64,000 nucleotides of DNA, from NCBI GenBank assembly GCA_030526045.1, contig JAUNDN010000003.1:1-64000 (forward strand), given 5' to 3'. Shown in pieces: positions 38,578 to 47,311 of this stretch. Source of the stretch: Bacillota bacterium (GTDB lineage: Bacteria; Bacillota; Clostridia; Lachnospirales; Lachnospiraceae). Both the position numbers and the translations under genes were made by a program. A model generated the notes under the pieces. That model was not told the DNA's origin, did no database searches, and saw only the letters and a list, made by a program, of their open reading frames with translations. Numbering within the stretch: position 1 is the first letter of the stretch; the number at the start of each line of letters is the position of its first letter.

Positions 38578-39306
38578 TTATTCATCCCAATTGTGATATA
38601 CTGCCTGTACATCATCATCTTCATCTAAAAGGTCAAGCGTCTTCTGCAGATTCTTGATTGCAGTTTCATCAGTCAATTCCACATAATTCTGAGGGATCAT
38701 CGTAACCTCTGCAGAGGCTAACGGTATACCTGCATCCTGAAGCGCCTTCAAAACTGCGTCAAAATCATCCGGAGCAGTGAGGATTTCAAAGCTGTCCTCC
38801 TCTTCTGCAAAATCCTCAGCGCCTGCATCAAGTGCTGTCATCATCAATTCATCTGCATCACCTTCATACTCTTCCTTATCAATAATAAGCTGTCCCTTCT
38901 GATCAAACATAAAGGATACACAGCCGGGCGTTCCTACATTTCCGTTTCCCTTTGTGAAAGCATTTCTTACATTGGCAGCTGTTCTGTTCTGATTGTCGGT
39001 CAATGCATCTACGATAATGGCAATTCCGTTCGGTCCGTATCCTTCATAGGTAACATATTTATAGTTGACGTTCCCTGCATCTCCGGCAGCCTTCTTAATT
39101 CCTCTTTCAATGGTGTCATTAGGCATGTTGTTGGATTTTGCTTTTGCAATTACCTGTGCAAGCTTGGAATTGTTGGCAGGGTCCGGTCCGCCCTCTTTCA
39201 CAGCTACCGCAATTTCTCTCCCGAGAATTGTAAAAATTTTACCCTTTGCAGCATCATTTTTTTCCTTCTTGTGCTTAATGTTTGCAAATTTTGAATGTCC
39301 TGACAT
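38578..39306 (-). CDS. yebC: YebC/PmpR-family protein
   Basis: Conserved 242-aa protein of the YebC/TACO1 group, annotated as a DNA-binding transcription regulator; recent work on the family also points to translation of proline-rich tracts. The start MSGHSKFANIKHKKEKND is invariant in the family, as are GPDPANNSKLAQVIAKAK and YEGYGPNGIAIIVDALTDN. Acidic C-terminal half. Placed between a CNNM/CBS gene (12 bases away) and metY. Confidence 0.95.
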   Translation of the reverse strand: MSGHSKFANIKHKKEKNDAAKGKIFTILGREIAVAVKEGGPDPANNSKLAQVIAKAKSNNMPNDTIERGIKKAAGDAGNVNYKYVTYEGYGPNGIAIIVDALTDNQNRTAANVRNAFTKGNGNVGTPGCVSFMFDQKGQLIIDKEEYEGDADELMMTALDAGAEDFAEEEDSFEILTAPDDFDAVLKALQDAGIPLASAEVTMIPQNYVELTDETAIKNLQKTLDLLDEDDDVQAVYHNWDE

Positions 39307-39318
39307 ATTAGTTTCTCC

Positions 39319-40653
39319 TTATTCCTGTTTATTTGTAATTTCATCTTCTTCTGTCAACTGTTTCTCTCCGCAGGCTTCTTCCTCCGGAAGCTTCGTCACA
39401 AGAACGCTCTTGATCATTCGATTTTCCACACTGAGTATCCTGAAATTATATCCATCCACATCAATTGAGAATTCTTCATCCTCTTCCGGGATTTTGTCCA
39501 TTTTGGAAATCAGGAAACCATTCAGTGTCTCAAATTCCTCCTCATCAAAGGAAATGCCGAATTTCTCTTCAAGCTCCTCAAGAGGCGTAATACCTTCAAT
39601 GATGTATTCATCATCATTTTCCGTCTCTTCAATATAAGCTTCGTCCTCATCATACTCGTCCATGATGTTTCCCACAATCTCCTCAAGAATATCCTCCATT
39701 GCAAGCAGACCTGCAGTCTGACCGTATTCATCCACAACAATCACCATCTGCGTCTTGGTACTCTGCATATCCTTAAAAAGATCATCAATATTCTTGGTTT
39801 GTGGTATGTACATCGTTTCCCGTACAAGCCCGTCAATATCTCCTACTGCAAGAGACATATTTTCCGGCTCCCGGTACATGCGCATGGCATCCCTGAAATG
39901 TAAGATTCCGATAATTTGGTCAATATTCTCTTCATAAACCGGGAAACGGCTCTTGCTTTCACTGAGCATGTAATCCAGCGCATCAGCCAGCGTCATATTT
40001 CTGTCAATTGCCAGTATATTTTTGCGATGCGTCATAATATCCTGTGCTTCTTTGTCCCCGAATTCAAAGATTTTCGTTATCATCTCCGCTTCTGTGGCAA
40101 GCAGCACTCCCTGTTCATGTCCCTCATTTACCATGGAAATGATTTCTTCTTCTGTCACATCCTCTGAATTATTCTTCACAGATATACCGAATACTCTCAA
40201 AATCCCCTTCGTCGTCAGAGACACGAGCCCTGTGACGGGACTTAAAATTTTGGTGACATAAAAAATAGGATTAATGCAGGTATATGCCCATCCATACGCA
40301 TATTTTGCTCCCAACTTCTTGGGGATCAATACTCCGAAGGTCAATAGTATGTATAGGACAATCGCCCCGGCTATCACCCGATACGAAAGCCTTTCAAACC
40401 GATCCAGCATAAAGCTGCCCGCTGCCAGATTGATCAGCGTCACAACCAACTGAACAGTATCAATATGCTGCTGTGGATTGATTGCAATTTGATATAAACG
40501 CTTTAGCTTCTTATCCCCGCTCTCCTCCATCTGATCGGAAAGCTCCTTGGAATTCAGTTCTTTTACCGCAGCACTAAAGCCATAAAAGAGCACATCTATG
40601 AGTAGTAGTACCAAAAATATCATATAACTGGCCGTAGGACCGCCATCATCCAT
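39319..40653 (-). CDS. CNNM/CBS-domain membrane protein (hemolysin-family, CorC-like)
   Basis: A 444-aa membrane protein with an N-terminal DUF21/CNNM transmembrane domain (about residues 5-180), a pair of CBS domains (about 200-330: MTHRKNILAIDRNMTL, QMVIVVDEYGQTAGLLAMEDI), and a C-terminal CorC/HlyC domain (about 350-430). Related proteins act in magnesium or cobalt efflux; no haemolytic activity is implied. The start at 40653 is supported by GGAG eight bases upstream; an alternative lies at 40677. Confidence 0.92.
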   Translation of the reverse strand: MDDGGPTASYMIFLVLLLIDVLFYGFSAAVKELNSKELSDQMEESGDKKLKRLYQIAINPQQHIDTVQLVVTLINLAAGSFMLDRFERLSYRVIAGAIVLYILLTFGVLIPKKLGAKYAYGWAYTCINPIFYVTKILSPVTGLVSLTTKGILRVFGISVKNNSEDVTEEEIISMVNEGHEQGVLLATEAEMITKIFEFGDKEAQDIMTHRKNILAIDRNMTLADALDYMLSESKSRFPVYEENIDQIIGILHFRDAMRMYREPENMSLAVGDIDGLVRETMYIPQTKNIDDLFKDMQSTKTQMVIVVDEYGQTAGLLAMEDILEEIVGNIMDEYDEDEAYIEETENDDEYIIEGITPLEELEEKFGISFDEEEFETLNGFLISKMDKIPEEDEEFSIDVDGYNFRILSVENRMIKSVLVTKLPEEEACGEKQLTEEDEITNKQE

Positions 40654-40747
40654 TATTTCATCTCCTTTTTCGCACAAAATATCAAGTTAAACTATAGCAT
40701 TTCATTCCCATATCGTCAAGTTTTGTCAAATCAAAGCTAAGTACCTG

Positions 40748-41098
40748 TTATGTGTATGTACCCAGCTCAAGACTGATCATCAGTCCGTGGTTGACCTGCC
40801 TCATAATATCTTCATCCAAATGACATACCTTATCCTTAAGCCTCTTTTTGTCTATGGTTCTCAGCTGTTCCAATAATATTACCGAATCCTTGACCATATC
40901 ATATTTCCCTGCACTGAGTTCAATATGTGTGGGAAGCTTTGCCTTGTTCATTTTAGACGTAATGGCGGCACAGATGATAGTAGGACTGTGTCTGTTCCCA
41001 ACATCATTCTGTACAACCAGGACAGGTCTGATTCCTCCCTGTTCCGAACCGATTACCGGCCTTAAATCAGCATAATATATATCCCCTCTTCTCAACAT
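40748..41098 (-). CDS. MazF/NdoA (PemK-type) endoribonuclease
   Basis: Sequence-specific mRNA interferase of type II toxin-antitoxin systems, 116 aa. [30 protein letters not shown] is the family signature (residues 3-32), and [18 protein letters not shown] plus [14 protein letters not shown] follow. In Bacillus ndoA follows alr and the antitoxin gene ndoAI. Here alr is in place, but the 84-base gap holds no antitoxin reading frame. The ribosome site is AAGGGTGTG. A weak promoter (TATAAT at 41147-41152) and a dyad ATTCC-AATA-GGAAT (41111-41124) lie in the gap. Confidence 0.93.
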   Translation of the reverse strand: MLRRGDIYYADLRPVIGSEQGGIRPVLVVQNDVGNRHSPTIICAAITSKMNKAKLPTHIELSAGKYDMVKDSVILLEQLRTIDKKRLKDKVCHLDEDIMRQVNHGLMISLELGTYT

Positions 41099-41182
41099 AA
41101 CACACCCTTCATTCCAATAGGAATCATGATTTTCAGATCAGTATGTATTATAACCGTATTGTCAGAAGGTATTCAGATGCGA

Positions 41183-42376
41183 TTAAAAATCCTGATAATA
41201 GTCCTTGGTAGACAGGATTTTCCCGCCTTTTGTATAAACTCTCGGTACCCGCTTGCCAATGTTACATGCAAGCTCATAGTTAAATCTGCCGGATAATTCC
41301 CCTAATAGTTCCATCGTAATTCTGTGCTGTCCCTCACTACCGATCAGGGTTACCCGGTCCCCCATCGCCGCTTCCGGAATATCAGTTACATCAACCATGA
41401 ACTGATCCATACAGATTCGTCCAAGGATCGGTGCCTTTTTACCATGTATCAAAATAAACCCCTTACCCGAAAGTCCTCTGGGATATCCATCCCCGTAGCC
41501 CACCGGAATGGTAGCCACTCTTCTTACTCCGTCAGCTTTATAGGTTCCTCCGTAGCTGACTTCTGTTCCTTCTTCAATTTCCTTAATATATACAATATGA
41601 CTATATAAGGAGAGTACCGGGCATAGTCTTACGATATCCTTTCTAACCTGAGAAGAAGGCCACAATCCGTAAAGAGTAATTCCTGCCCGAACCACATCCA
41701 TGTTAGCATCCGGCATTTCAATAATTCCGGCGCTGTTTGAACAATGTACGACCGGAATCGCGATACCGGTCTGCTCCATAATTTGATTCACAAAGCTCTT
41801 GAATAGATCGAGCTGTTTGTTAGCAGCACTCTTGTCACTTTCATCTGCTCTTGCAAAGTGGGTAAAAATTCCTTCTACCTCAATTCCATCTGTACGATAA
41901 GCCCTTCTTAAAAAGTCAAGTCCCTCTGCATCCGGTCTTACACCAATCCGGCTCATCCCCGTATCAACCTTAATATGAACCTTTGCCTTCTTAAAGATAC
42001 CCTTTTTGGCAAGTCTTGCAACAGCCTCAGAGAGTTCCTGCAGAGTATCCTCCCTAAAAACAGCCATTCGTACCTCTTCTTCGATCAGTCTTTCATAGCT
42101 GTAAGGGAATGTATAACCCAAAATCAGGATCGGCTTTTCAATTCCTGCATGTCGCAAAATAAAAGCCTCTTCTGCCGTAGCCACCGCAAAGCCAAAAAGA
42201 TAGTCAAGATTCTCAAGTTCCGTGGCTATCGGTATTGCCCCATGTCCATAACCGTCTGTCTTGATCACAGCGATCATTCTTGTTTCAGGTGCAATATTAG
42301 CTTTCATATTGTCCATATTGCTCCTTATCGCATCCAGATTCACCTCTGCATAGACTCTTTGATAATCTTCTCTCAT
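41183..42376 (-). CDS. alr: Alanine racemase
   Basis: PLP enzyme giving D-alanine for peptidoglycan. 397 aa from 42376: AGAGGA sits six bases before this ATG but touches the ATG at 42382. Schiff-base lysine K39 in AVIKTDGYGHGA, the catalytic tyrosine segment EVSYGGTYKA, and the GRICMDQFMVDVT and IPVGYGDGYPR motifs are clear. Upstream neighbour nnr (25 bases away), downstream mazF: the conserved nnr-alr-mazF order of Firmicutes. Confidence 0.97.
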   Translation of the reverse strand: MREDYQRVYAEVNLDAIRSNMDNMKANIAPETRMIAVIKTDGYGHGAIPIATELENLDYLFGFAVATAEEAFILRHAGIEKPILILGYTFPYSYERLIEEEVRMAVFREDTLQELSEAVARLAKKGIFKKAKVHIKVDTGMSRIGVRPDAEGLDFLRRAYRTDGIEVEGIFTHFARADESDKSAANKQLDLFKSFVNQIMEQTGIAIPVVHCSNSAGIIEMPDANMDVVRAGITLYGLWPSSQVRKDIVRLCPVLSLYSHIVYIKEIEEGTEVSYGGTYKADGVRRVATIPVGYGDGYPRGLSGKGFILIHGKKAPILGRICMDQFMVDVTDIPEAAMGDRVTLIGSEGQHRITMELLGELSGRFNYELACNIGKRVPRVYTKGGKILSTKDYYQDF

Positions 42377-42401
42377 AATCATTCCTCTTTTCTGCGTATT
42401 T

Positions 42402-43916
42402 TTACAGCTGATTCATAATCACAGGAATCTCCTTTACGATATCAGTTGCCATTACACCATATCTGCTATGGGCGCGTGCCGCTGCATCTCCTGCCATTCC
42501 ATGAAGGAAAACACCTAATGTCGCGGCATCAAAGCTTCCCATTCCCTGCGCAAGCAGCCCTCCGATCATCCCTGCCAGAGCATCACCGCTTCCTGCTGTT
42601 GCCATTCCGTCATTTCCTGATGTATTCATATAAAGCTGTCTTCTCTGCGCTCCTGCCACCAGCGTTACCGCATCCTTTGCAACCACTGTACACCCATATT
42701 GATCTATCAGCTCGTCAATCAGTTCTTCCCTGCTGTTATAATAATCTTCCATATTTTTTTGTAAGAGACGAACCAGTTCACCCGGATGCGGTGTCAGAAT
42801 CATTTGATTCTTCCCCCGCTCCCTTATAAGCTCCTGAAGCCCGCTATCCGTGCTTATGAGATTTAAAGCATCTGCATCAAGGACAGTCGGTATTTGACTA
42901 TTTTCCAGACATAGCCTGAGCATCTGCAAAGCCTCTTTACTCTTTCCGATTCCGGGACCTGCCACCAAAACATCAGCCCATTTTAAAGCATTCAAGATAA
43001 CATCCTTATTAATTTCGTTATCATAAGATTGCAGCATTGCCTCCGGTAGCGCCTTCTGAATTATTTCCCGATTACATACCGGAGACAGTATTTTCACCAT
43101 GCCTGCTCCGGTTCTCAAAATGCTTTCTCCGCATACCAGGCAGGCACCGCACATATCATAACTTCCGGCAAATAAAAGCACCTTGCCGAAGGTTCCCTTA
43201 TTGCCATTTGCCGGTCTCCTTGGTAAAAGCTCCTGAAGTTCCCGGCTTTCATAATAAAATGCTGCCGGTTCATTGTTTAAAACCAGACTTTGGGGAATAC
43301 CGATGTCGCGAACCTTAAGCATTCCAGTATGACTTTTCCCGGGGTAAAGGAGATGTCCCCTCTTGGCAAATCCGTAACTTACCGTCAAATCTGACTTTAC
43401 CGCACACCCCAGAACTTTTCCTGTGTCCGCACAGATTCCGGAAGGAATATCTACACTGCAGACATATGCACCTCTTTGCTTCATCTGATTCATCATTTCA
43501 ATCAGCTCACGATATTTTCCTTCGACCTCCCTGCCAAGTCCAATACCAAACAGCGCATCTATTATAATATCATATTCCTTTTTTTCCGGTTTGCTCTGAA
43601 TGGAAAACCCTAAATTTCCTATGATTCGGATCTGGGTATCTGTTTCTGCCGTAACCTTGTCCCTATTTCCCACAAGCAAAAATGTAACACTGATTCCCCT
43701 AACTGCCAGCATCCGTCCTATGGCAAATCCATCTCCACCGTTGTTGCCGCTTCCCGCCACCACCAGCACATTACCTTTTAATTCATGATACTTTTCAAGT
43801 TCTTCCACTGTTGCTAGGGCAGCACGCTCCATCAAAACAAGAGAAGGAATTCCTATTTTTTCTATTGTCTCCCGGTCATAAGCCTTCATTTCACCGGCCT
43901 TCAACGCAAATTTCAT
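42402..43916 (-). CDS. nnr: Bifunctional NAD(P)H-hydrate epimerase / ADP-dependent dehydratase
   Basis: Repairs hydrated NADH and NADPH. The 504-aa fusion has an N-terminal YjeF_N epimerase (about 1-210; VVAGSGNNGGDGFAIGR, SVDIPSGICADTG) and a C-terminal YjeF_C dehydratase (about 230-500; VAGPGIGKSKEA, ILTPHPGELVRLL, TAGSGDALAGMIGG). Both active-site regions look complete. It precedes alr, as is common. Confidence 0.96.
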   Translation of the reverse strand: MKFALKAGEMKAYDRETIEKIGIPSLVLMERAALATVEELEKYHELKGNVLVVAGSGNNGGDGFAIGRMLAVRGISVTFLLVGNRDKVTAETDTQIRIIGNLGFSIQSKPEKKEYDIIIDALFGIGLGREVEGKYRELIEMMNQMKQRGAYVCSVDIPSGICADTGKVLGCAVKSDLTVSYGFAKRGHLLYPGKSHTGMLKVRDIGIPQSLVLNNEPAAFYYESRELQELLPRRPANGNKGTFGKVLLFAGSYDMCGACLVCGESILRTGAGMVKILSPVCNREIIQKALPEAMLQSYDNEINKDVILNALKWADVLVAGPGIGKSKEALQMLRLCLENSQIPTVLDADALNLISTDSGLQELIRERGKNQMILTPHPGELVRLLQKNMEDYYNSREELIDELIDQYGCTVVAKDAVTLVAGAQRRQLYMNTSGNDGMATAGSGDALAGMIGGLLAQGMGSFDAATLGVFLHGMAGDAAARAHSRYGVMATDIVKEIPVIMNQL

Positions 43917-43964
43917 TTTCTATCCTCTCCCCGTTACCACTTTATTCTATTACCAGAATCTGTA

Positions 43965-44003
43965 CACAAAATGCGCCATATACCACCTTTGGTCATGACG
44001 CAT
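43965..44003 (-). terminator. Weak terminator-like hairpin after the coiled-coil gene
   Basis: ATGCGCCATATACCA (43971-43985) pairs imperfectly with TGGTCATGACGCAT (43990-44003). On the minus strand TTTTGTG follows. The stem has mismatches and the U-tract is short, so it may be a partial terminator. Confidence 0.45.
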
Positions 44004-44005
44004 CT

Positions 44006-44614
44006 TTATGTATCTTCCTCATATTTCAAATCAAACAGTTCAATCACTTCTGCTCCAAAAATATCATGCAGATACGAGTAAAGCTCCTGATTCGCCTGTT
44101 CCATCTCCTGCTTGCGTACAAGTCGCCTTTTCAGCTCCTCCCTCACTTCCGAAACCCATCTGGCATCCTCCTCGATTCTCTGCTCGTTTTCCTTCAGTCT
44201 ATCATAGCATATTTCCATAGTAAGAAGCATCAGTTCTTTATTGACCTTGTCAATTTCTCTCGGTAGCTCCAGCAGTTCCTCCTCATATTCCTCCAGTTTC
44301 TCATTACATTCATCAATCAGTCTGGTACTCTCCTGCGCCTTTCTGACCGCTTTCTCATCATTTTCTACAGAGGCCTCTGACGCATTTGCCACGATTCCGT
44401 CCATCAGTTTTTTCTTGAGCTTTTTGATTTCCTTTACCTCTCCGGTAAGCTTTCCCTGTTTTTTCAGGAGTTCATTCAGCTCATCTTCCAGCCTTTTTAA
44501 CTTTTTATCCGGCTTCTTCTGCGTAAATATTTTGTGCCATTTGTTATCCAGTGTCAGGATCGGAATTCTCTTACCGGTCAACGCAGATTGAAAAAGGTCA
44601 TTTCTTTTGGACAT
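44006..44614 (-). CDS. Uncharacterised coiled-coil protein
   Basis: A 202-aa soluble protein, highly charged and rich in K/E/L heptads from about residue 35 to 175 (KKLKRLEDELNELLKKQGK, EKLEEYEEELLELPREIDK), with a short hydrophobic-aromatic tail (FGAEVIELFDLKYEEDT). I recognise no catalytic or binding motif. It begins two bases after the rex stop, with GGGGTG as ribosome site (ATG at 44614 preferred to the GTG at 44623 that would overlap rex), so it is co-transcribed with the redox repressor. Function unknown. Confidence 0.75.
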   Translation of the reverse strand: MSKRNDLFQSALTGKRIPILTLDNKWHKIFTQKKPDKKLKRLEDELNELLKKQGKLTGEVKEIKKLKKKLMDGIVANASEASVENDEKAVRKAQESTRLIDECNEKLEEYEEELLELPREIDKVNKELMLLTMEICYDRLKENEQRIEEDARWVSEVREELKRRLVRKQEMEQANQELYSYLHDIFGAEVIELFDLKYEEDT

Positions 44615-44616
44615 AT

Positions 44617-45264
44617 TCAGCACCCCGGACTTTCCTGTTCAAATCTGTTAATATTATATGTAAGTTTCATCAGACTATCTGACAGATGTACATTTTCTAC
44701 CTGAATTTCTTTTGGTACATTTAAATCCACATGAGCAAAATTCCATATTCCCCTGATTCCGTTCCGAACCAGCTTTTCAGCAACAGCTCTTGCTTCGGTC
44801 TTAGGGATGGTTAACACGGCAATATCAATATTATTTTCCTTGACAAATTGCTCCATCTCCTCCATGGGCCTTACCTGCATATCTCTGATTTTCTTACCGT
44901 ACAGAGCAGGATTATTGTCAAACATCCCTTTAAACAGAAATCCCCTTCGTTCAAAATTCATATAATTGGCCAGCGCCTGTCCTAAATTCCCGGCCCCGAT
45001 AATGATCAGATTATGAGTTTTGTCAAGTCCCAGGATCTTGCCGATTTCCTCATACAGATATTCTACCTTATATCCGTAGCCCTGCTGTCCAAATCCTCCG
45101 AAGTTATTGAAATCCTGGCGAATCTGTGATGCAGTTACCTTCATGATGTCACTCAGTTCCTGAGAGGATATTCTCTCTATCCCTTCATCCTTGAGTTCTC
45201 CCAAATATCTGAAATATCGTGGCAGACGGCTGATAACCGCCTGTGAAATTTCTTTGTTTTCCAC
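44617..45264 (-). CDS. rex: Redox-sensing transcriptional repressor Rex
   Basis: Dimeric repressor that leaves DNA when NADH rises, controlling fermentation genes. 215 aa with a GTG start; AGGGGG lies nine bases upstream. N-terminal winged helix (VISRLPRYFRYLGEL, SSQELSDIMKVTASQIRQDFNNFGGFGQQGYGY) and a Rossmann domain (IIGAGNLGQALANY near 88-101) with the C-terminal swapped helix (LSDSLMKLTYNINRFEQ). Expressed from a promoter that shares a dyad with the divergent ABC-F gene. Confidence 0.97.
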   Translation of the reverse strand: MENKEISQAVISRLPRYFRYLGELKDEGIERISSQELSDIMKVTASQIRQDFNNFGGFGQQGYGYKVEYLYEEIGKILGLDKTHNLIIIGAGNLGQALANYMNFERRGFLFKGMFDNNPALYGKKIRDMQVRPMEEMEQFVKENNIDIAVLTIPKTEARAVAEKLVRNGIRGIWNFAHVDLNVPKEIQVENVHLSDSLMKLTYNINRFEQESPGC

Positions 45265-45296
45265 CTGGATTTCCCCCTGTTAAATATTATACAATT

Positions 45297-45358
45297 AATA
45301 TATAACACTGTTAAAATAATGTCAATTCATTGACATTCGCTTTTCTCATCGGTAAACT
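45297..45358. promoter_or_regulatory. Divergent rex / ABC-F promoters sharing a palindrome
   Basis: Minus strand (rex): TTGACA (45320-45325), 17 bases, TATATT (45297-45302). Plus strand (ABC-F): TTGACA (45330-45335), 17 bases, TAAACT (45353-45358). The two -35 boxes are the arms of a perfect dyad AATGTCAAT-TC-ATTGACATT (45318-45337), so one bound protein or polymerase would affect both genes. Confidence 0.65.
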
Positions 45359-45397
45359 GAAACAGGAACTATTTTATTTACATAAGGAACAACTATT

Positions 45398-47311
45398 ATG
45401 ATTTTATCATGTCAGAATATATCAAAAGCATTTAATGAACAGCCAATCCTTCAGAATGTTTCCTTTCATCTTGAGGATTACGACAAAGCTGCTATTGTGG
45501 GTATCAACGGTGCAGGCAAGACTACACTTTTGCGTATCATTGTTGGTGAGCAGCCCTCAGATGAAGGAATTGTCACGCTCTCGAAAGGGAAAACGCTTGG
45601 TTATCTTGCTCAGAATCAGGATGTAAACAGTGAAAACACCATCTATGATGAGCTTCTATCCGAAAAGGCCGATATCATTGAAATGGAGCAAAACATTCGT
45701 AAGATGGAACAATCCATGAAACAGGTAACAGGCGTGGAGCTTGACGCGCTTATGGATACATATACCCGTCTTACTCACTCCTTTGAGCTTGCAAACGGAT
45801 ATGCCTACAAAAGTGAAATCATCGGTGTACTGAAAGGACTGGGCTTTACAGAGGATGAATTCTCCAAAAAGATTTCCACCCTCTCCGGCGGACAGAAAAC
45901 ACGCATTGCATTAGGGCGTCTTTTACTTCTGAAACCGGATCTGATTATCCTTGACGAGCCTACGAACCATCTGGATCTAAATTCCATCCGCTGGCTGGAA
46001 ACCTATCTTCTCAACTATAAAGGAGCGGTTCTGATCGTATCCCATGACCGCTATTTTCTCGACCGGATTGCCGGTAAAATAATAGAAATTGATCAGACAA
46101 AGGCTACTACTTTTATTGGTAACTACTCCGATTACGCTGTCAAAAAGGAACAACTGCGTGCAGCTGCTCTTAATGCTTATCTGAAACAACAGCAGGAAAT
46201 CAAGCATCAGGAGGAGGTCATTGAAAAGCTCCGTTCCTTCAACCGGGAAAAATCCATTAAGCGTGCGGAAAGCCGTGAAAAGCTACTGAATAAGATGGAG
46301 GTCCTTGACAAACCGACACAGGCAAGAACCGATATTCAAATGCACCTCACCCCCCACTGCCAGAGCGGAAAAGACGTGCTCCATATCGAAGGACTTTCCA
46401 AAGCCTTTGGGAGACAAACACTATTTTCAGATATCAGTATGGATATCAAACGCGGAGAACATGTTGCCATTATAGGCGATAACGGAACCGGAAAGACAAC
46501 CATCCTCAAAATAATTAACAATCTTGTGGAAGCTGATAACGGGAAGATTACACTCGGTGCTAATGTGAGCATCGGCTATTACGACCAGGAGCATCATGTC
46601 CTTCATATGGACAAGACACTTTTTGAAGAGATCTCCGATGCTTATCCTTACTTAAATAACACAGAAATCCGGAATACACTTGCTGCTTTTCTGTTTACAG
46701 GCGAGGATGTATACAAACGCGTTAAGGACTTAAGCGGTGGTGAACGGGGACGACTATCTCTGGCCAAGCTGATGCTTTCCGAATCTAACTTTTTGATTCT
46801 GGATGAACCTACTAACCATCTGGATATTATGTCCAAAGAGATTCTGGAAGATGCATTGAATGCTTACGAGGGTACCGTTCTTTATGTATCTCATGATCGT
46901 TACTTCATCAACCGTACTGCCTCCAGAATCCTGGATCTTACCGGGCAAAAGCTGATAGAATATCTCGGCAATTATGATTATTACCTTGAAAAGAAGGAAG
47001 CACTTGAACAGGTTTATCTTACCACTCCCGCAACTACGATATCGGTAAAAAATGCACCTTCCGAAACCAAGCTTGACTGGCAGACGCAAAAGGAGCTACA
47101 GGCAAAGCAACGTAAAAAAGAAAATGATCTGAAGAAATGTGAGGAGGCTATTGCAAAGCTTGAGGCAAAACAGAGTGATATCGAAGCACAGATGTCGCTT
47201 CCGGAAATTGCAACAGATGTGGCAAAACTTCAGGAACTATCAAAACTACAGGACGATATCAACGCTCAATTGGCTGCCCTCTATGAACAGTGGGAAACCC
47301 TCGCCGAGTAA
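45398..47311 (+). CDS. ABC-F family ATPase
   Basis: Cytosolic, ribosome-associated ABC protein with two ATPase domains and no membrane part, 637 aa. Walker A GINGAGKTT (near 35) and GDNGTGKTT (near 360); signatures LSGGQKTR and LSGGERGR; Walker B LIILDEPTNHLD and FLILDEPTNHLD. Linker between the domains near 240-310. A charged coiled-coil C-terminal domain follows (about 550-637), which suggests the YdiF/Uup-like subgroup. Whether it is housekeeping or gives antibiotic protection cannot be read. The final codons and the stop lie inside the left arm of the long inverted repeat. Confidence 0.93.
   Translation: MILSCQNISKAFNEQPILQNVSFHLEDYDKAAIVGINGAGKTTLLRIIVGEQPSDEGIVTLSKGKTLGYLAQNQDVNSENTIYDELLSEKADIIEMEQNIRKMEQSMKQVTGVELDALMDTYTRLTHSFELANGYAYKSEIIGVLKGLGFTEDEFSKKISTLSGGQKTRIALGRLLLLKPDLIILDEPTNHLDLNSIRWLETYLLNYKGAVLIVSHDRYFLDRIAGKIIEIDQTKATTFIGNYSDYAVKKEQLRAAALNAYLKQQQEIKHQEEVIEKLRSFNREKSIKRAESREKLLNKMEVLDKPTQARTDIQMHLTPHCQSGKDVLHIEGLSKAFGRQTLFSDISMDIKRGEHVAIIGDNGTGKTTILKIINNLVEADNGKITLGANVSIGYYDQEHHVLHMDKTLFEEISDAYPYLNNTEIRNTLAAFLFTGEDVYKRVKDLSGGERGRLSLAKLMLSESNFLILDEPTNHLDIMSKEILEDALNAYEGTVLYVSHDRYFINRTASRILDLTGQKLIEYLGNYDYYLEKKEALEQVYLTTPATTISVKNAPSETKLDWQTQKELQAKQRKKENDLKKCEEAIAKLEAKQSDIEAQMSLPEIATDVAKLQELSKLQDDINAQLAALYEQWETLAE

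Noticed and set aside
44615..44623. GTG start for the coiled-coil protein at 44623
   Set aside because: It would overlap rex and place the GGGGTG ribosome site inside the gene; ATG 44614 fits better.
45284..45318. AT-rich TGTTAAAT...ATATAACA as a Rex operator before rex
   Set aside because: The half-sites are too far apart and do not match the TTGTTAA-spacer-TTAACAA form.
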